A DNA stretch of 6,347 nucleotides from Holdemanella sp. (GTDB lineage: Bacteria; Bacillota_I; Bacilli_A; Erysipelotrichales; Erysipelotrichaceae), in contig JABUSD010000038.1 in NCBI GenBank assembly GCA_021442845.1, positions 1 through 6,347 on the forward strand, given 5' to 3'. A program made the position numbers and the translations under genes. Within the stretch, counting starts at the first letter, position 1. Every line of letters begins with the position of its first letter. Under the pieces are notes generated by a model that saw only the letters and a program-made list of their open reading frames with translations, made no database searches and was not told the origin of the DNA. Shown in pieces: positions 5,525 to 6,347 of this stretch.

Positions 5525-6301
5525 ATGAAGAACAATGTAAATGAATTTGGATTAGTAAATTCTTTAACAGATATCATAAACAATGATGAAGAAGATTCTA
5601 CAAATGTTGTGATTGCGAAATATATTTTAAATCATATCAATTCATTAAAAGAGTTGAATATATTTGATATGGCAGAAGAATGTTTTGTGACAAGAGCATC
5701 AATACGGAGATTCTGTCAGAATATAGGATTCGAGAATTTTAGAGAGATGAAAAACTGCTCACAACAACATTATAGTTTTTATAAGCAATCACCTTATGTA
5801 GAAAATTATGATGAATATCTTGTTGAATTAATCAATGAGATGCTTGCGGATTGCACTAAATGCTATAACGGAGAGAAATACAAATTAGCAAGCCTTATGA
5901 AGGATGCAAAGAGTGTTATATTTTTGATTTCAGATATTTATAGTTCAAGATGCATAGAGTTTCAGAAAATGATGATTATGAACGGGAAGATGGTTCGTGT
6001 CATTCGGCATGGATTTTCAAAGAACAAACTATTAAATAATCTCTTAGAGGAGGATTTGTTAGTTGTTGTATCGGTATCTGGTGGATTTGCTTTGGAAATT
6101 AAAGATGTTATAGAAGATAAGATATGTCAGAAGGCTTTAATTACAACGATAAATGATAAAAAAATCCTATCTATCTATAATCATATTTTTAGGGTATCAA
6201 AGAAACCTATATTGCCTTATAAATCAATATTTCATACGTATGCAATTGAATATTATTTGGATTTGGTATGTAATGATTATATAAATCAGATTCGTGAATA
6301 A
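5525..6301 (+). CDS. MurR/RpiR-family transcriptional regulator (second copy)
   Basis: This 258-residue regulator has an HTH_6 domain (about 1-78) and a SIS domain (about 125-245), and is a paralogue of the one at 172-990. The recognition region AEECFVTRASIRRFCQNIGF (50-69) matches AEDCYCSRSSVHRFLKQIGF of the other. SIS segments are VIFLISDIYSS (131-141) and VVVSVSGGFA (180-189); as in the paralogue, the first loop lacks glycines and the SGxT motif is changed. Longer starts exist at GTG 5501 and ATG 5516, but these lie upstream of or inside the TATAAT box. ATG 5525 gives an N-terminus that aligns with the paralogue. No start has a Shine-Dalgarno sequence. It lies on the operon's strand, 56 nt after the second hydrolase with no terminator between, so it may be made both from its own promoter and by read-through. 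The ligand is probably a phosphorylated glucoside or sugar phosphate, by inference. Confidence 0.87.
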   Translation: MKNNVNEFGLVNSLTDIINNDEEDSTNVVIAKYILNHINSLKELNIFDMAEECFVTRASIRRFCQNIGFENFREMKNCSQQHYSFYKQSPYVENYDEYLVELINEMLADCTKCYNGEKYKLASLMKDAKSVIFLISDIYSSRCIEFQKMMIMNGKMVRVIRHGFSKNKLLNNLLEEDLLVVVSVSGGFALEIKDVIEDKICQKALITTINDKKILSIYNHIFRVSKKPILPYKSIFHTYAIEYYLDLVCNDYINQIRE

Positions 6302-6322
6302 AGAATTTCTTTTCATAATTTG

Positions 6323-6345
6323 GGAACATTATATGTTCCTTTTTT
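6323..6345 (+). terminator. intrinsic terminator at the end of the cluster
   Basis: A 7-bp perfect stem GGAACAT / ATGTTCC (6323-6329 with 6333-6339), with a TAT loop, is followed by six T (6340-6345), 22 nt after the second regulator's stop. It marks the right-hand end of the sugar cluster. Confidence 0.85.
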
Positions 6346-6347
6346 AT

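Overview
The window comes from a low-GC Gram-positive bacterium. The DNA is AT-rich, the main genes have strong AAGGAGG-type ribosome binding sites, and there is a CcpA-type cre site and several short intrinsic terminators. The style resembles gut Bacillota such as Erysipelotrichia or Lactobacillales relatives. That placement is an impression from gene content, not a proven assignment.

Layout: (1) At the left edge is the first ~22 codons of a minus-strand gene, probably a DUF975-type membrane protein. (2) A minus-strand MurR/RpiR-family regulator (175-990 plus stop, ending in a hairpin terminator at 150-173) is transcribed away from a compact control region (990-1094). (3) On the plus strand lie a family-1 glycoside hydrolase (1095-2561), a PTS EIIBC permease of the glucose/beta-glucoside type (2584-3966), an intercistronic intrinsic terminator (3976-3997) and a second, divergent family-1 hydrolase (4029-5468). 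(4) A second MurR/RpiR-family regulator (5525-6301) follows with its own promoter, and a strong terminator closes the window.

Working model: EIIBC imports a beta-glucoside-like sugar and phosphorylates it at C6. Each of the two hydrolases, both carrying the Ser-Lys-x-Tyr phosphate-binding cluster, splits phosphorylated aryl- or di-glucosides into glucose-6-phosphate and an aglycone or sugar. The two SIS-domain regulators sense sugar phosphates. CcpA would switch the operon off in the presence of preferred sugars. The EIIA domain usual for this family is absent here and must be supplied in trans. No LicT/BglG-type antiterminator gene is visible, so control appears to be by repressor or activator DNA binding.

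The least ordinary features are: regulators whose TATAAT boxes sit only 6-7 nt before the ATG with no Shine-Dalgarno sequence (likely leaderless mRNAs); a shared -35 hexamer for the divergent promoters, covered by an inverted repeat; an EIIC lacking the usual His-Trp in its substrate loop; and SIS ligand loops altered in both regulators. No rRNA, tRNA, CRISPR, insertion sequence or phage feature was seen.
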